From: Clusia tigrina
Taxonomy: Eukaryota; Arthropoda; Insecta; Diptera; Clusiidae
Direction: 5' to 3'
Assembly: GCA_920105625.2 (NCBI GenBank)
Contig: CAKKTE020000559.1
Span: 806,001 to 870,000 of the forward strand
DNA: 64,000 nt
Under the pieces are notes generated by a model, which saw only the letters and a program-made list of their open reading frames with translations, had not been told where the DNA came from and ran no database searches. Shown piece by piece: positions 35,200 through 48,600 of the stretch (its first letter is position 1; each line of letters starts with the position of its first letter). The position numbers were made by a program, and so were the translations under genes.

Positions 35200-38100
35200 T
35201 CAGTAAAAAGTTACAAGCATTTGTATGTTGCAAACTTTGATAGGTGTAGGACGTACCGTATAGAAGTTAGGGCCATTTGAAGTTTTATCAGTGTTTGATT
35301 TGGGACTCAAGGGTAGCATAGCTTTGAGCGATAGCTTAAATTGACAAGAGGCTCGAGTACTTTATTGTTACTAAATTTCAAGGTTTTATGACGCTTCAGT
35401 AAAAAGTTACAAGCATTTGTATGTTGCAAACTTTGATAGTTGTAGGACGTACCGTATAGAAGTTAGGGCCATTTGAAGTTTTATCATTGTTCGATTTGGG
35501 ACTCAAGGGTGGCATAGCTTTGAGCGATAGGTTAAATTGACAAGAGGCTCGAGGTCTTTATTGTTACAAAATTTCAAGGTTTTATAACACTCCAGTAAAA
35601 AGTTACAAGCATTTGTATGTTGCAAACTTTGATAGCTGTAGGACGTACCGTATAGAAGTTAGGGCCAATTGAAATTTTATCAGTGTTTGATTTGGGACTC
35701 AAGGGTAGCATAGCTTTGAGCGATAGCTTAAATTGACAAGAGGCTCGAGTACTTTATTGTTACAAAATTTCAAGTTTTTATGACGCTCCAGTAAAAAAAA
35801 AAAGCATTTGTATGTTGCAAACTTTGATAGGTATAGGACGTACCGTATAGAAGTTAGGGCTATTTGAAATTTTAGCAGTGTTTGATTTGGGACTCAAGGG
35901 TAGCATAGCTTTGTGCGATAGCTTAAATTGACAAGAGGCTCGAGTACTTTATTGTTACAAAATTTCAAGGTTTTATGACGCTCCAGTAAAAAGTTACAAG
36001 CATTTGTATGTTGCAAGCTTTGATAGGTGTAGGACGTACAGTATAGAAGTTAGGGCCATTTGAAATTTTAGCAGTGTTTGATTTGGGACTCAAGGGTAGC
36101 TAGCTTTGTGCGATAGCTTAGACTGACAAGAGGCTCGAGTTCTATATTGTTACAAAATTTCAAGGTTTTATGACGCTCGAGTAAAAAGTTACAAGCATTT
36201 GTATGTTGCCAACTTTGATAGGTGTAGGACGTACCGTATAGAAGTTACGGCCGTTTGAAATTTTATCAGTGTTTGATTTGGGACTCAACGGTAGCATAGC
36301 TTTGAGCGATAGCTTAAATTGAGAAGAGGCTCGAGTACTTTATTGTCACAAAATTTCAAGGTTTTATGACGCTCCAGTAAAAAGTTACAAGCATTTGTAT
36401 GTTGCAAACTTTGATAGGTATAGGACGTACCGTATAGAAGTTAGGGCTATTTGAAATTTTAGCAGTGTTTGATTTGGGACTCAAGGGTAGCATAGCTTTG
36501 TGCGATAGCTTAAATTGACAAGAGGCTCGAGGTCTTTATTGTTACAAAATTTCAAGGTTTTATGACGCTTCAGTAAAAAGTTACAAGCATTTGTATGTTG
36601 CAAACTTTGATAGGTGTAGGACGTACCGTATAGAAGTTAGGGCCATTTGAAGTTTTATCAGTGTTTGATTTGGGACTCAAGGGTAGCATAGCTTTGAGCG
36701 ATAGCTTAAATTGACAAGAGGCTCGAGTACTTTATTGTTACTAAATTTCAAGGTTTTATGACGCTTCAGTAAAAAGTTACAAGCATTTGTATGTTGCAAA
36801 CTTTGATAGTTGTAGGACGTACCGTATAGAAGTTAGGGCCATTTGAAATTTTAGCAGTTTTTGATTTGGGACTCAAGGGCAGCATAGCTTTGTTCGATAG
36901 CTTAAATTGACAAGAGGCTCGAGTACTATATTGTTACAAAATTTCAAGGTTTTATGACGCTCCAGTAAAAAGTTACAAGCATTTGTATGTTGCACACTTT
37001 GATAGGTGTAGGACGTACCGTATAGAAGTTACGGCCATTTGAAGTTTTATCAGTGTTTCATTTGGGACTCAATGGTAGCATAGCTTTGAGCGATAGTTTA
37101 AATTGAGAAGAGGCTCGAGTACTTTATTGTTACAAAATTTCAAGGTTTTATGACGCTCCAGTAAAAAGTTACAAGCATTTGTATGTTGCAAACTTTGATA
37201 GGTATAGGACGTACCGTATAGAAGTTAGGGCCATTTGAAGTTTTATCATTGTTCGATTTGGGACTCAAGGGTGGCATAGCTTTGAGCGATAGGTTAAATT
37301 GACAAGAGGCTCGAGGTCTTTATTGTTACAAAATTTCAAGGTTTTATAACACTCCAGTAAAAAGTTACAAGCATTTGTATGTTGCAAACTTTGATAGCTG
37401 TAGGACGTACCGTATAGAAGTTAGGGCCAATTGAAATTTTATCAGTGTTTGATTTGGGACTCAAGGGTAGCATAGCTTTGAGCGATAGCTTAAATTGACA
37501 AGAGGCTCGAGTACTTTATTGTTACAAAATTTCAAGTTTTTATGACGCTCCAGTAAAAAAATACAAGCATTTGTATGTTGCAAACTTTGATAGGTATAGG
37601 ACGTACCGTATAGAAGTTAGGGCTATTTGAAATTTTAGCAGTGTTTGATTTGGGACTCAAGGGTAGCATAGCTTTGTGCGATAGCTTAAATTGACAAGAG
37701 GCTCGAGTACTTTATTGTTACAAAATTTCAAGGTTTTATGACGCTCCAGTAAAAAGTTACAAGCATTTGTATGTTGCAAACTTTGATAGGTGTAGGACGT
37801 ACAGTATAGAAGTTAGGGCCATTTGAAATTTTAGCAGTGTTTGATTTGGGACTCAAGGGTAGCTAGCTTTGTGCGATAGCTTAGACTGACAAGAGGCTCG
37901 AGTACTATATTGTTACAAAATTTCAAGGTTTTATGACGCTCGAGTAAAAAGTTACAAGCATTTGTATGTTGCCAACTTTGATAGGTGTAGGACGTACCGT
38001 ATAGAAGTTACGGCCGTTTGAAATTTTATCAGTGTTTGATTTGGGACTCAACGGTAGCATAGCTTTGAGCGATAGCTTAAATTGAGAAGAGGCTCGAGTA

Positions 38101-41100
38101 CTTTATTGTCACAAAATTTCAAGGTTTTATGACGCTCCAGTAAAAAGTTACAAGCATTTGTATGTTACATACTTTGATAGGTGTAGGACGTACCGTATAG
38201 AAGTTAGGGCCATTTGAAGTTTTATCAGTGTTTGATTTGGGACTCAAGGGTAGCATAGCTTTGAGCGATAGCTAAAATTGGCAAGATGCTCGAGTACTTT
38301 ATTGTTACAAAATTTCAAGGTTTTATGACGCTCCAATAAACAGTTACAAGCATTTGTATGTTGCAAACTTTGATAGGTTTAGGACGTACCGTATAGAAGT
38401 TAGGGCCATTTGAAGTTTTATCAGTGTTTGATTTGGGACTCAAGGGTAGCAAAGCTTTGAGCGATAGGTTTAATTGACAAGAGGCTCGAGTACTTTATTG
38501 TTACAAAATTTCAAGGTTTTATGACGCTTCAGTAAAAAGTTACAAGCATTTGTATGTTGCAAACATTGATAGGTGTAGGACGTACCGTATAGAAGTTAGG
38601 GCCATTTGAAATTTTAGCAGTGTTTGATTTGGGACTCAAGGGCATCATAGCTTTGTTCGATAGCTTAAATTGACAAGAGGCTCGAGTACTATATTGTTAC
38701 AAAATTTCAAGGTTTTATGACGCTCCAGTAAAAAGTTACAAGCATTTGTATGTTGCACACTTTGATAGGTATAGGACGTACCGTATAGAAGTTAGGGCCA
38801 TTTGAAGTTTTATCATTGTTCGATTTGGGACTCAAGGGTGGCATAGCTTTGAGCGATAGGTTAAATTGACAAGAGGCTCGAGGTCTTTATTGTTACAAAA
38901 TTTCAAGGTTTTATAACACTCCAGTAAAAAGTTACAAGCATTTGTATGTTGCAAACTTTGATAGGTGTAGGACGTACCGTATAGAAGTTAGGGCCATTTG
39001 AAATTTTATCAGTGTTTGAATTGGGACTCAAGGGTAGCATAGCTTTGAGCGATAGCTTAAATTGACAAGAGGCTCGAGTACTTTATTGTTACAAAATTTC
39101 AAGGTTTTATGACGCTCCAGTAAAAAAATACAAGCATTTGTATGTTGCAAACTTTGATAGGTGTAGGACGTACCGTATAGAAGTTAGGGCCATTTGAAAT
39201 TTTAGCAGTGTTTGATTTGGGACTCAAGGGTAGCATAGCTTTGTGCGATAGCTTAAATTGACAAGAGGCTCGAGTACTTTATTGTTACAAAATTTCAAGG
39301 TTTTATGACGCTCCAGTAAAAAGTTACAAGCATTTGTATGTTGCAAACTTTGATAGGTGTAGGACGTACAGTATAGAAGTTAGGGCCATTTGAAATTTTA
39401 GCAGTGTTTGATTTGGGACTCAAGGGTAGCTAGCTTTGTGCGATAGCTTAGACTGACAAGAGGCTCGAGTACTATATTGTTACAAAATTTCAAGGTTTTA
39501 TGACGCTCGAGTAAAAAGTTACAAGCATTTGTATGTTGCCAACTTTGATAGCTGTAGGACGTACCGTATAGAAGTTAGGGCCGTTTGAAATTTTATCAGT
39601 GTTTGATTTGGGACTCAACGGTAGCATAGCTTTGAGCGATAGCTTAAATTGAGAAGAGGCTCGAGTACTTTATTGTTACAAAATTTCAAGGTTTTATGAC
39701 GCTCCAGTAAAAAAATACAAGCATTTGTATGTTGCAAACTTTGATATGTGTAGGACGTACCGTATAGAAGTTAGGGCCATTTGAAATTTTAGCAGTGTTT
39801 GATTTGGGACTCAAGGGTAGCATAGCTTTGAGCGATAGCTTAAATTGACAAGAGGCTCGAGTACTTTATTGTTACAAAATTTCAAGGTTTTATGACGCTC
39901 CAGTAAAAAAATACAAGCATTTGTATGTTGCAAACTTTGATAGGTGTAGGACGTACCGTATAGAAGTTAGGGCCATTTGAAATTTTAGCAGTGTTTGATT
40001 TGGGACTCAAGGGTAGCATAGCTTTGTGCGATAGCTTAAATTGACAAGAGGCTCGAGTACTTTATTGTTACAAAATTTCAAGGTTTTATGACGCTCCAGT
40101 AAAAAGTTACAAGCATTTGTATGTTGCAAACTTTGATAGGTGTAGGACGTACAGTATAGAAGTTAGGGCCATTTGAAATTTTAGCAGTGTCTGATTTGGG
40201 ACTCAAGGGTAGCTAGCTTTGTGCGATAGCTTAGACTGACAAGAGGCTCGAGTACTATATTGTTACAAAATTTCAAGGTTTTATGACGCTCGAGTAAAAA
40301 GTTACAAGCATTTGCATGTTGCCAACTTTGATAGGTGTAGGACGTACCGTATAGAAGTTACGGCCGTTTGAAATTTTATCAGTGTTTGATTTGGGACTCA
40401 ACGGTAGCATAGCTTTGAGCGATAGCTTAAATTGAGAAGAGGCTCGAGTACTTTATTGTCACAAAATTTCAAGGTTTTATGACGCTCCAGTAAAAAGTTA
40501 CAAGCATTTGTATGTTACATACTTTGATAGGTGTAGGACGTACCGTATAGAAGTTAGGGCCATTTGAAGTTTTATCAGTGTTTGATTTGGGACTCAAGGG
40601 TAGCATAGCTTTGAGCGATAGCTAAAATTGGCAAGATGATCGAGTACTTTATTGTTACAAAATTTCAAGGTTTTATGACGCTCCAATAAAAAGTTACAAG
40701 CATTTGTATGTTGCAAACTTTGATAGGTGTAGGACGTACCGTATAGAAGTTAGGGCCATTTGAAATTTTAGCAGTGTTTGATTTGGGACTCAAGGGTAGC
40801 ATAGCTTTGAGCGATAGCTTAAATTGAAAGAGGCTCGAGTACTTTATTGTTACAAAATTTCAAGGTTTTATGACGCTCCAGTAAAAAAATACAAGCATTT
40901 GTATGTTGCAAACTTTGATAGGTGTAGGACGTACCGTATAGAAGTTAGGGCCATTTGAAATTTCAGCAGTGTTTGATTTGGGACTCAAGGGTAGCATAGC
41001 TTTGTGCGATAGCTTAAATTGACAAGAGGCTCGAGTACTTTATTGTTACAAAATTTCAAGGTTTTATGACGCTCCAGTAAAAAAATACAAGCATTTGTAT

Positions 41101-42600
41101 GTTGCAAACTTTGATAGGTGTAGGACGTACCGTATAGAAGTTAGGGCCATTTGAAATTTTAGCAGTGTTTGATTTGGGACTCAAGGGTAGCATAGCTTTG
41201 TGCGATAGCTTAAATTGACAAGAGGCTCGAGTACTTTATTGTTACAAAATTTCAAGGTTTTATGACGCTCCAGTAAAAAGTTACAAGCATTTGTATGTTA
41301 CATACTTTGATAGGTGTAGGACGTACCGTATAGAAGTTAGGGCCATTTGAAGTTTTATCAGTGTTTGATTTGGGACTCAAGGGTAGCATAGCTTTGAGCG
41401 ATAGCTAAAATTGGCAAGATGCTCGAGTACTTTATTGTTACAAAATTTCAAGGTTTTATGACGCTCCAATAAAAAGTTACAAGCATTTGTATGTTGCAAA
41501 CTTTGATAGGTTTAGGACGTACCGTATAGAAGTTAGGGCCATTTGAAGTTTTATCAGTGTTTGATTTGGGACTCAAGGGTAGCATAGCTTTGAGCGATAG
41601 CTTAAATTGACAAGAGGCTCGAGTACTTTATTGTTACAAAATTTCAAGGTTTTATGACGCTCCAGTAAAAAAATACAAGCATTTGTATGTTGCAAACTTT
41701 GATAGGTGTAGGACGTACCGTATAGAAGTTAGGGCCATTTGAAATTTTAGCATTGTTTGATTTGGGACTCAAGGGTAGCATAGCTTTGTGCGATAGCTTA
41801 AGTTGACAAGAGGCTCGAGTACTTTATTGTTACAAAATTTCAAGGTTTTATGACGCTCCAGTAAAAAGTTACAAGCATTTCTATGTTGCAAACTTTGATA
41901 GGTGTAGGACGTACAGTATAGAAGTTAGGGCCATTTGAAATTTTAGCAGTGTTTGATTTGGGACTCAAGGGTAGCTAGCTTTGTGCGATAGCTTAGACTG
42001 ACAAGAGGCTCGAGTACTATATTGTTACAAAATTTCAAGGTTTTATGACGCTCGAGTAAAAAGTTACAAGCATTTGTATGTTGCCAACTTTGATAGGTGT
42101 AGGACGTACCGTATAGAAGTTACGGCCGTTTGAAATTTTATCAGTGTTTGATTTGGGACTCAACGGTAGCATAGCTTTGAGCGATAGCTTAAATTGAGAA
42201 GAGGCTCGAGTACTTTATTGTCACAAAATTTCAAGGTTTTATGACGCTCCAGTAAAAAGTTACAAGCATTTGTATGTTACATACTTTGATAGGTGTAGGA
42301 CGTACCATATAGAAGTTAGGGCCATTTGAAGTTTTATCAGTGTTTGATTTGGGACTCAAGGGTAGCATAGCTTTGAGCGATAGCTAAAATTGGCAAGATG
42401 CTCGAGTACTTTATTGTTACAAAATTTCAAGGTTTTATGACGCTCCAATAAAAAGTTACAAGCATTTGTATGTTGCAAACTTTGATAGGTTTAGGACGTA
42501 CCGTATAGAAGTTAGGGCCATTTGAAGTTTTATCAGTGTTTGATTTGGGACTCAAGGGTAGCAAAGCTTTGAGCGATAGGTTTAATTGACAAGAGGCTCG
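35200..42600 (+). repeat. Variable 4-, 7-, 8- and 9-mer HOR block
   Basis: About 38 monomers built from a shared set: 'gtaaaaaaatacaag', 'gtacagtatag' with GCTAGC and 'cttagactg', 'cgctcgag' with 'ggccgtttg', 'caacggtagc' with 'ttgtcac', and 'acatac' with 'gctaaaattggc'. GCTAGC lies at 36099, 37862, 39429, 40212 and 41974, giving unit lengths of 1,763, 1,567, 783 and 1,762 bp. 'ttactaaattt' at 35371 and 36741 marks a 7-mer (1,370 bp). One unit has an A11 run (35793), one base shorter than its relatives; another lacks a base near 40828. Confidence 0.82.
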
Positions 42601-45600
42601 AGTACTTTATTGTTACAAAATTTCAAGGTTTTATGACGCTTCAGTAAAAAGTTACAAGCATTTGTATGTTGCACACTTTGATAGGTGTAGGACGTACCGT
42701 ATAGAAGTTACGGCCATTTGAAGTTTTATCAGTGTTTGATTTGGGACTCAAGGGCATCATAGCTTTGTTCGATAGCTTAAATTGACAAGAGGCTCGAGTA
42801 CTATATTGTTACAAAATTTCAAGGTTTTATGACGCTCCAGTAAAAAGTTACAAGCATTTGTATGTTGCACACTTTGATAGGTGTAGGACGTACCGTATAG
42901 AAGTTACGGCCATTTGAAGTTTTATCAGTGTTTGATTTGGGACTCAAGGGTAGGATAGCTTTGAGCGATAGCTTAAATTGAGAAGAGGCTCGAGTACTTT
43001 ATTGTTACAAAATTTCAAGGTTTTATGACGCTCCAGTAAAAAGTTACAAGCATTTGTATGTTGCAAACTTTGATAGGTGTAGGACGTACCGTATAGAAGT
43101 TAGGGCCATTTGAAGTTTTATCATTGTTCGATTTGGGACTCAAGGGTAGCATAGCTTTGAGCGATAGGTTAAATTGACAAGAGGCTCGAGGTCTTTATTG
43201 TTACAAAATTTCAAGGTTTTATAACACTCCAGTAAAAAGTTACAAGCATTTGTATGTTGCAAACTTTGATAGCTGTAGGACATACCGTATAGAAGTTAGG
43301 GCCATTTGAAATTTTATCAGTGTTTGATTTGGGACTCAAGGGTAGCATAGCTTTGAGCGATAGCTTAAATTGACAAGAGGCTCGAGTACTATATTGTTAC
43401 AAAATTTCAAGGTTTTATGACGCTCCAGTAAAAAGTTACAAGCATTTGTATGTTGCACACTTTGATAGGTGTAGGACGTACCGTATAGAAGTTACGGCCA
43501 TTTGAAGTTTTATCAGTGTTTCATTTGGGACTCAATGGTAGCATAGCTTTGAGCGATAGTTTAAATTGAGAAGAGGCTCGAGTACTTTATTGTTACAAAA
43601 TTTCAAGGTTTTATGACGCTCCAGTAAAAAGTTACAAGCATTTGTATGTTGCAAACTTTGATAGGTATAGGACGTACCGTATAGAAGTTAGGGCCATTTG
43701 AAGTTTTATCATTGTTCGATTTGGGACTCAAGGGTGGCATAGCTTTGTTCGATAGCTTAAATTGACAAGAGGCTCGAGTACTATATTGTTACAAAAGTTC
43801 AAGGTTTTATGACGCTCCAGTAAAAAGTTACAAGCATTTGTATGTTGCACACTTTGATAGGTGTAGGACGTACCGTATAGAAGTTACGGCCATTTGAAGT
43901 TTTATCAGTGTTTGATTTGGGACTCAAGGGTAGCATAGCTTTGAGCGATAGCTTAAATTGAGAAGAGGCTCGAGTACTTTATTGTTACAAAATTTCAAGG
44001 TTTTATGACGCTCCAGTAAAAAGTTACAAGCATTTGTATGTTGCAAACTTTGATAGGTGTAGGACGTACCGTATAGAAGTTAGGGCCATTTGAAGTTTTA
44101 TCATTGTTCGATTTGGGACTCAAGGGTAGCATAGCTTTGAGCGATAGGTTAAATTGACAAGAGGCTCGAGGTCTTTATTGTTACAAAATTTCAAGGTTTT
44201 ATAACACTCCAGTAAAAAGTTACAAGCATTTGTATGTTGCAAACTTTGATAGCTGTAGGACATACCGTATAGAAGTTAGGGCCATTTGAAATTTTATCAG
44301 TGTTCGATTTGGGACTCAAGGGTAGCATAGCTTTGAGCGATAGCTTAAATTGACAAGAGGCTCGAGTACTTTATTGTTACAAAATTTCAAGGTTTTATGA
44401 CGCTCCAGTAAAAAGTTACAAGCATTTGTATGTTGCCAACTTTGATAGGTGTAGGACGTACCGTACAGAAGTTAGGGCCATTTGAAGTTTTATCAGTGTT
44501 TAATTTGGGACTCAAGGGTAAAATAGCTTTGAGCGATAGCTTAAATTGACAAGAGGCTCGTGTACTTTATTGTTACAAAATTTCAAGGTTTTATGACGCT
44601 CGAGTAAAAAGTTACAAGCATTTGTATGTTGCAAACTTTGATAGGTGTAGGACGTGCCGTATAGAAGTTACGGCCATTTGAAGTTTTATCAGTGTTTGAT
44701 TTGGGGCTCAAGGGTAGCATAGCTTTGAGCGATAGCTTAAATTGAGAAGAGGCTGGAGTACTTTATTGTTACAAAATTTCAAGGTTTTATGACGCTCCAG
44801 TAAAAAGTTACAAGCATTTGTATGTTGCAAACTCTGATAGGTGTAGGACGTACCGTATAGAAGTTAGGGCAATTTGAAGTTTTATCATTGTTCGACTTGA
44901 GACTCAAGGGTAGCATATCTTTGAGCGATAAGTTAAATTGAGAAGCGGTTCGAGTACTTTATTGTTACAAAATTTCAAGGTTTTATGACGCTCCAGTAAA
45001 AAGTTACAAGCATTTGTATGTTGCAAACTTTGATAGGTGTAGGACGTACCGTATAGAAGTTGGGGCCATTTGAAGTTTTATCATTGTTTGATTTGGGACT
45101 CAAGGGTAGCTAGCTTTGTGCGATAGCTTAGATTGACAAGAGGCTCGAGTACTATATTGTTACAAAATTTCAAGGTTTTATGACGCTCGAGTAAAAAGTT
45201 ACAAGCATTTGTATGTTGCAAACTCTGATAGGTGTAGGACGTACCGTATAGAAGTTAGGGCAATTTGAAGTTTTATCATTGTTCGATTTAGGACTCAAGG
45301 GTAGCATAGCTTTGAGCGATAGGTTAAATTGACAAGAGGCTCGAGGTCTTTATTGTTACAAAATTTCAAGGTTTTATAACGTTCCAGTAAAAAGTTACAA
45401 GCATTTGTATGTTGCAAACTTTGATAGCTGTAGGACGTACCGTATAGAAGTTATGGCCATTTGAAATTTTATCAGTGTTTGATTTGGGACTCAAGGGTAG
45501 CATAGCTTTGAGCGATAGCTTAAATTGACAAGAGGCTCGAGTACTTTATTGTTACAAAATTTCAAGGTTTTATGACGCTCCAGTAAAAAGTTACAAGCAT

Positions 45601-48600
45601 TTGTATGTTGCAAACTTTGATAGGTGTAGGACGTACCATATAGAAGTTAGGGCCATTTGAAATTTTAGCAGTGTTTGATTTGGGACTCAAGGGCATCATA
45701 GCTTTGTTCGATAGCTTAAATTGACAAGAGGCTCGAGTACTATATTGTTACAAAATTTCAAGGTTTTATGACGCTCCAGTAAAAAGTTACAAGCATTTGT
45801 ATGTTGCACACTTTGATAGGTGTAGGACGTACCGTATAGAAGTTACGGCCATTTGAAGTTTTATCAGTGTTTGATTTGGGACTCAAGGGTAGCATAGCTT
45901 TGAGCGATAGCTTAAATTGAGAAGAGGCTCGAGTACTCTATTGTTACAAAATTTCAAGGTTTTATGACGCTCCAGTAAAAACTTACAAGCATTTGTATGT
46001 TGCAAACTTTGATAGGTGTAGGACGTACCGTATAGAAGTTAGGGCCATTTGAAATTTTAGCAGTGTTTGATTTGGGACTCAAGGGTAGCATAGCTTTGTG
46101 CGATAGCTTAAATTGACAAGAGGCTCGAGTACTTTATTGTTAAAAAATTTCAAGGTTTTATGACGCTCCAGTAAAAAGTTACAAGCATTTGTATGTTGCA
46201 AACTTTGATAGGTGTAGGACGTACAGTATAGAAGTTAGGGCCATTTGAAATTTTAGGAGTGTTTGATTTGGGACTCAAGGGTAGCTAGCTTTGTGCGATA
46301 GCTTAGACTGACAAGAGGCTCGAGTACTATATTGTTACAAAATTTCAAGGTTTTATAACGCTCGAGTTAAAAGTTACAAGCATTCGTATGTTGCCAACTT
46401 TGATAGGTGTAGGACGTACCGTATAGAAGTTACGGCCGTTTGAAATTTTATCAGTGTTTGATTTGGGACTCAACGGTAGCATAGCTTTGAGCGATTGCTT
46501 AAATTGAGAAGAGGCTCGAGTACTTTATTGTCACAAAATTTCAAGGTTTTATGACGCTCCAGTAAAAAGTTACAAGCATTTGTATATTACATACTTTGAT
46601 AGGTGTAGGACTTACCGTATAGAAGTTAGGGCCATTTGAAGTTTTATCAGTGTTTGATTTGGGACTCAAGGGTAGCATAGCTTTGAGCGATAGCTAAAAT
46701 TGGCAAGATGCTCGAGTACTTTATTGTTACAAAATTTCAAGGTTTTATGACGCTCCAATAAAAAGTTACAAGCATTTGTATGTTGCAAACTTTGATAGGT
46801 TTAGGACGTACCGTATAGAAGTTAGGGCCATTTGAAGTTTTATCAGTGTTTGATTTGGGACTCAAGGGTAGCAAAGCTTTGAGCGATAGGTTTAATTGAC
46901 AAGAGGCTCGAGTACTTTATTGTTACAAAATTTCAAGGTTTTATGGCGCTTCAGTAAAGAGTTACAAGCATTTGTATGTTGCAAACATTGATAGGTGTAG
47001 GACGTACCGTATAGAAGTTAGGGCCATTTGAAATTTTAGCAGTGTTTGATTTGGGACTCAAGGGCATCATAGCTTTGTTCGATAGCTTAAATTGACAAGA
47101 GGCTCGAGTACTATATTGTTACAAAATTTCAAGGTTTTATGACGCTCCAGTAAAAAGTTACAAGCATTTGTATGTTGCACACTTTGATAGGTGTAGGACG
47201 TACCGTATAGAAGTTACGGCCATTTGAAGTTTTATCAGTGTTTGATTTGCGACTCAAGGGTAGCATAGCTTTGAGCGATAGCTTAAATTGAGAAGAGGCT
47301 CGAGTACTTTATTGTTACAAAATTTCAAGGTTTTATGACGCTCCAGTAAAAAGTTACAAGCATTTGTATGTTGCAAACTTTGATAGGTGTAGGACGTACC
47401 GTATAGAAGTTAGGGCCATTTGAAGTTTTATCATTGTTCGATTTGGGACTCAAGGGTAGCATAGCTTTGAGCGATAGGTTAAATTGACAAGAGGCTCGAG
47501 GTCTTTATTGTTACAAAATTTCAAGGTTTTATAACACTCCAGTAAAAAGTTACAAGCATTTGTATGTTGCAAACTTTGATAGCTGTAGGACATACCGTAT
47601 AGAAGTTAGGGCCATTTGAAATTTTATCAGTGTTCGATTTGGGACTCAAGGGTAGCATAGCTTTGAGCGATAGCTTAAATTGACAAGAGGCTCGAGTACT
47701 TTATTGTTACAAAATTTCAAGGTTTTATGACGCTCCAGTAAAAAGTTACAAGCATTTGTATGTTGCCAACTTTGATAGGTGTAGGACGTACCGTACAGAA
47801 GTTAGGGCCATTTGAAGTTTTATCAGTGTTTAATTTGGGACTCAAGGGTAAAATAGCTTTGAGCGATAGCTTAAATTGACAAGAGGCTCGTGTACTTTAT
47901 TGTTACAAAATTTCAAGGTTTTATGACGCTCGAGTAAAAAGTTACAAGCATTTGTATGTTGCAAACTTTGATAGGTGTAGGACGTACCGTATAGAAGTTA
48001 GGGCCATTTGAAATTTTAGCAGTGTTCGATTTGGGACTCAAGGGTGGCATAGCTTTGAGCGATAGGTTAAATTGACAAGAGGCTCGAGGTCTTTATTGTT
48101 ACAAAATTTCAAGGTTTTATAACACTCCAGTAAAAAGTTACAAGCATTTGTATGTTGCAAACTTTGATAGGTGTAGGACGTACCGTATAGAAGTTAGGGC
48201 CATTTGAAGTTTTATCAGTGTTTGATTTGGGACTCAAGGGTAGCATAGCTTTGAGCGATAGCTAAAATTGGCAAGATGCTCGAGTACTTTATTGTTACAA
48301 AATTTGAAGGTTTTATGACGCTCCAATAAAAGTTTGTATGTTGCAAACTTTGATAGGTTTAGGACGTACCGTATAGAAGTTAGGGCCATTTGAAGTTTTA
48401 TCAGTGTTTGACTTGGGACTCAAGGGTAGCAAAGCTTTGAGCGATAGGTTTAATTGACAAGAGGCTCGAGTACTTTATTGTTACAAAATTTCAAGGTTTT
48501 ATGACGCTTCAGTAAAAAGTTACAAGCATTTGTATGTTGCAAACTTTGATAGGTGTAGGACGTACCGTATAGAAGTTAGGGCCATTTGAAATTTTAGCAG

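Noticed and set aside
35790..35803. A11 run as a poly(A) tail of a retroposed sequence
   Set aside because: It is a variant of the 'gtaaaaaaatacaag' monomer (for example 37554) with the interrupting bases changed and one lost; the flanks on both sides are ordinary satellite.
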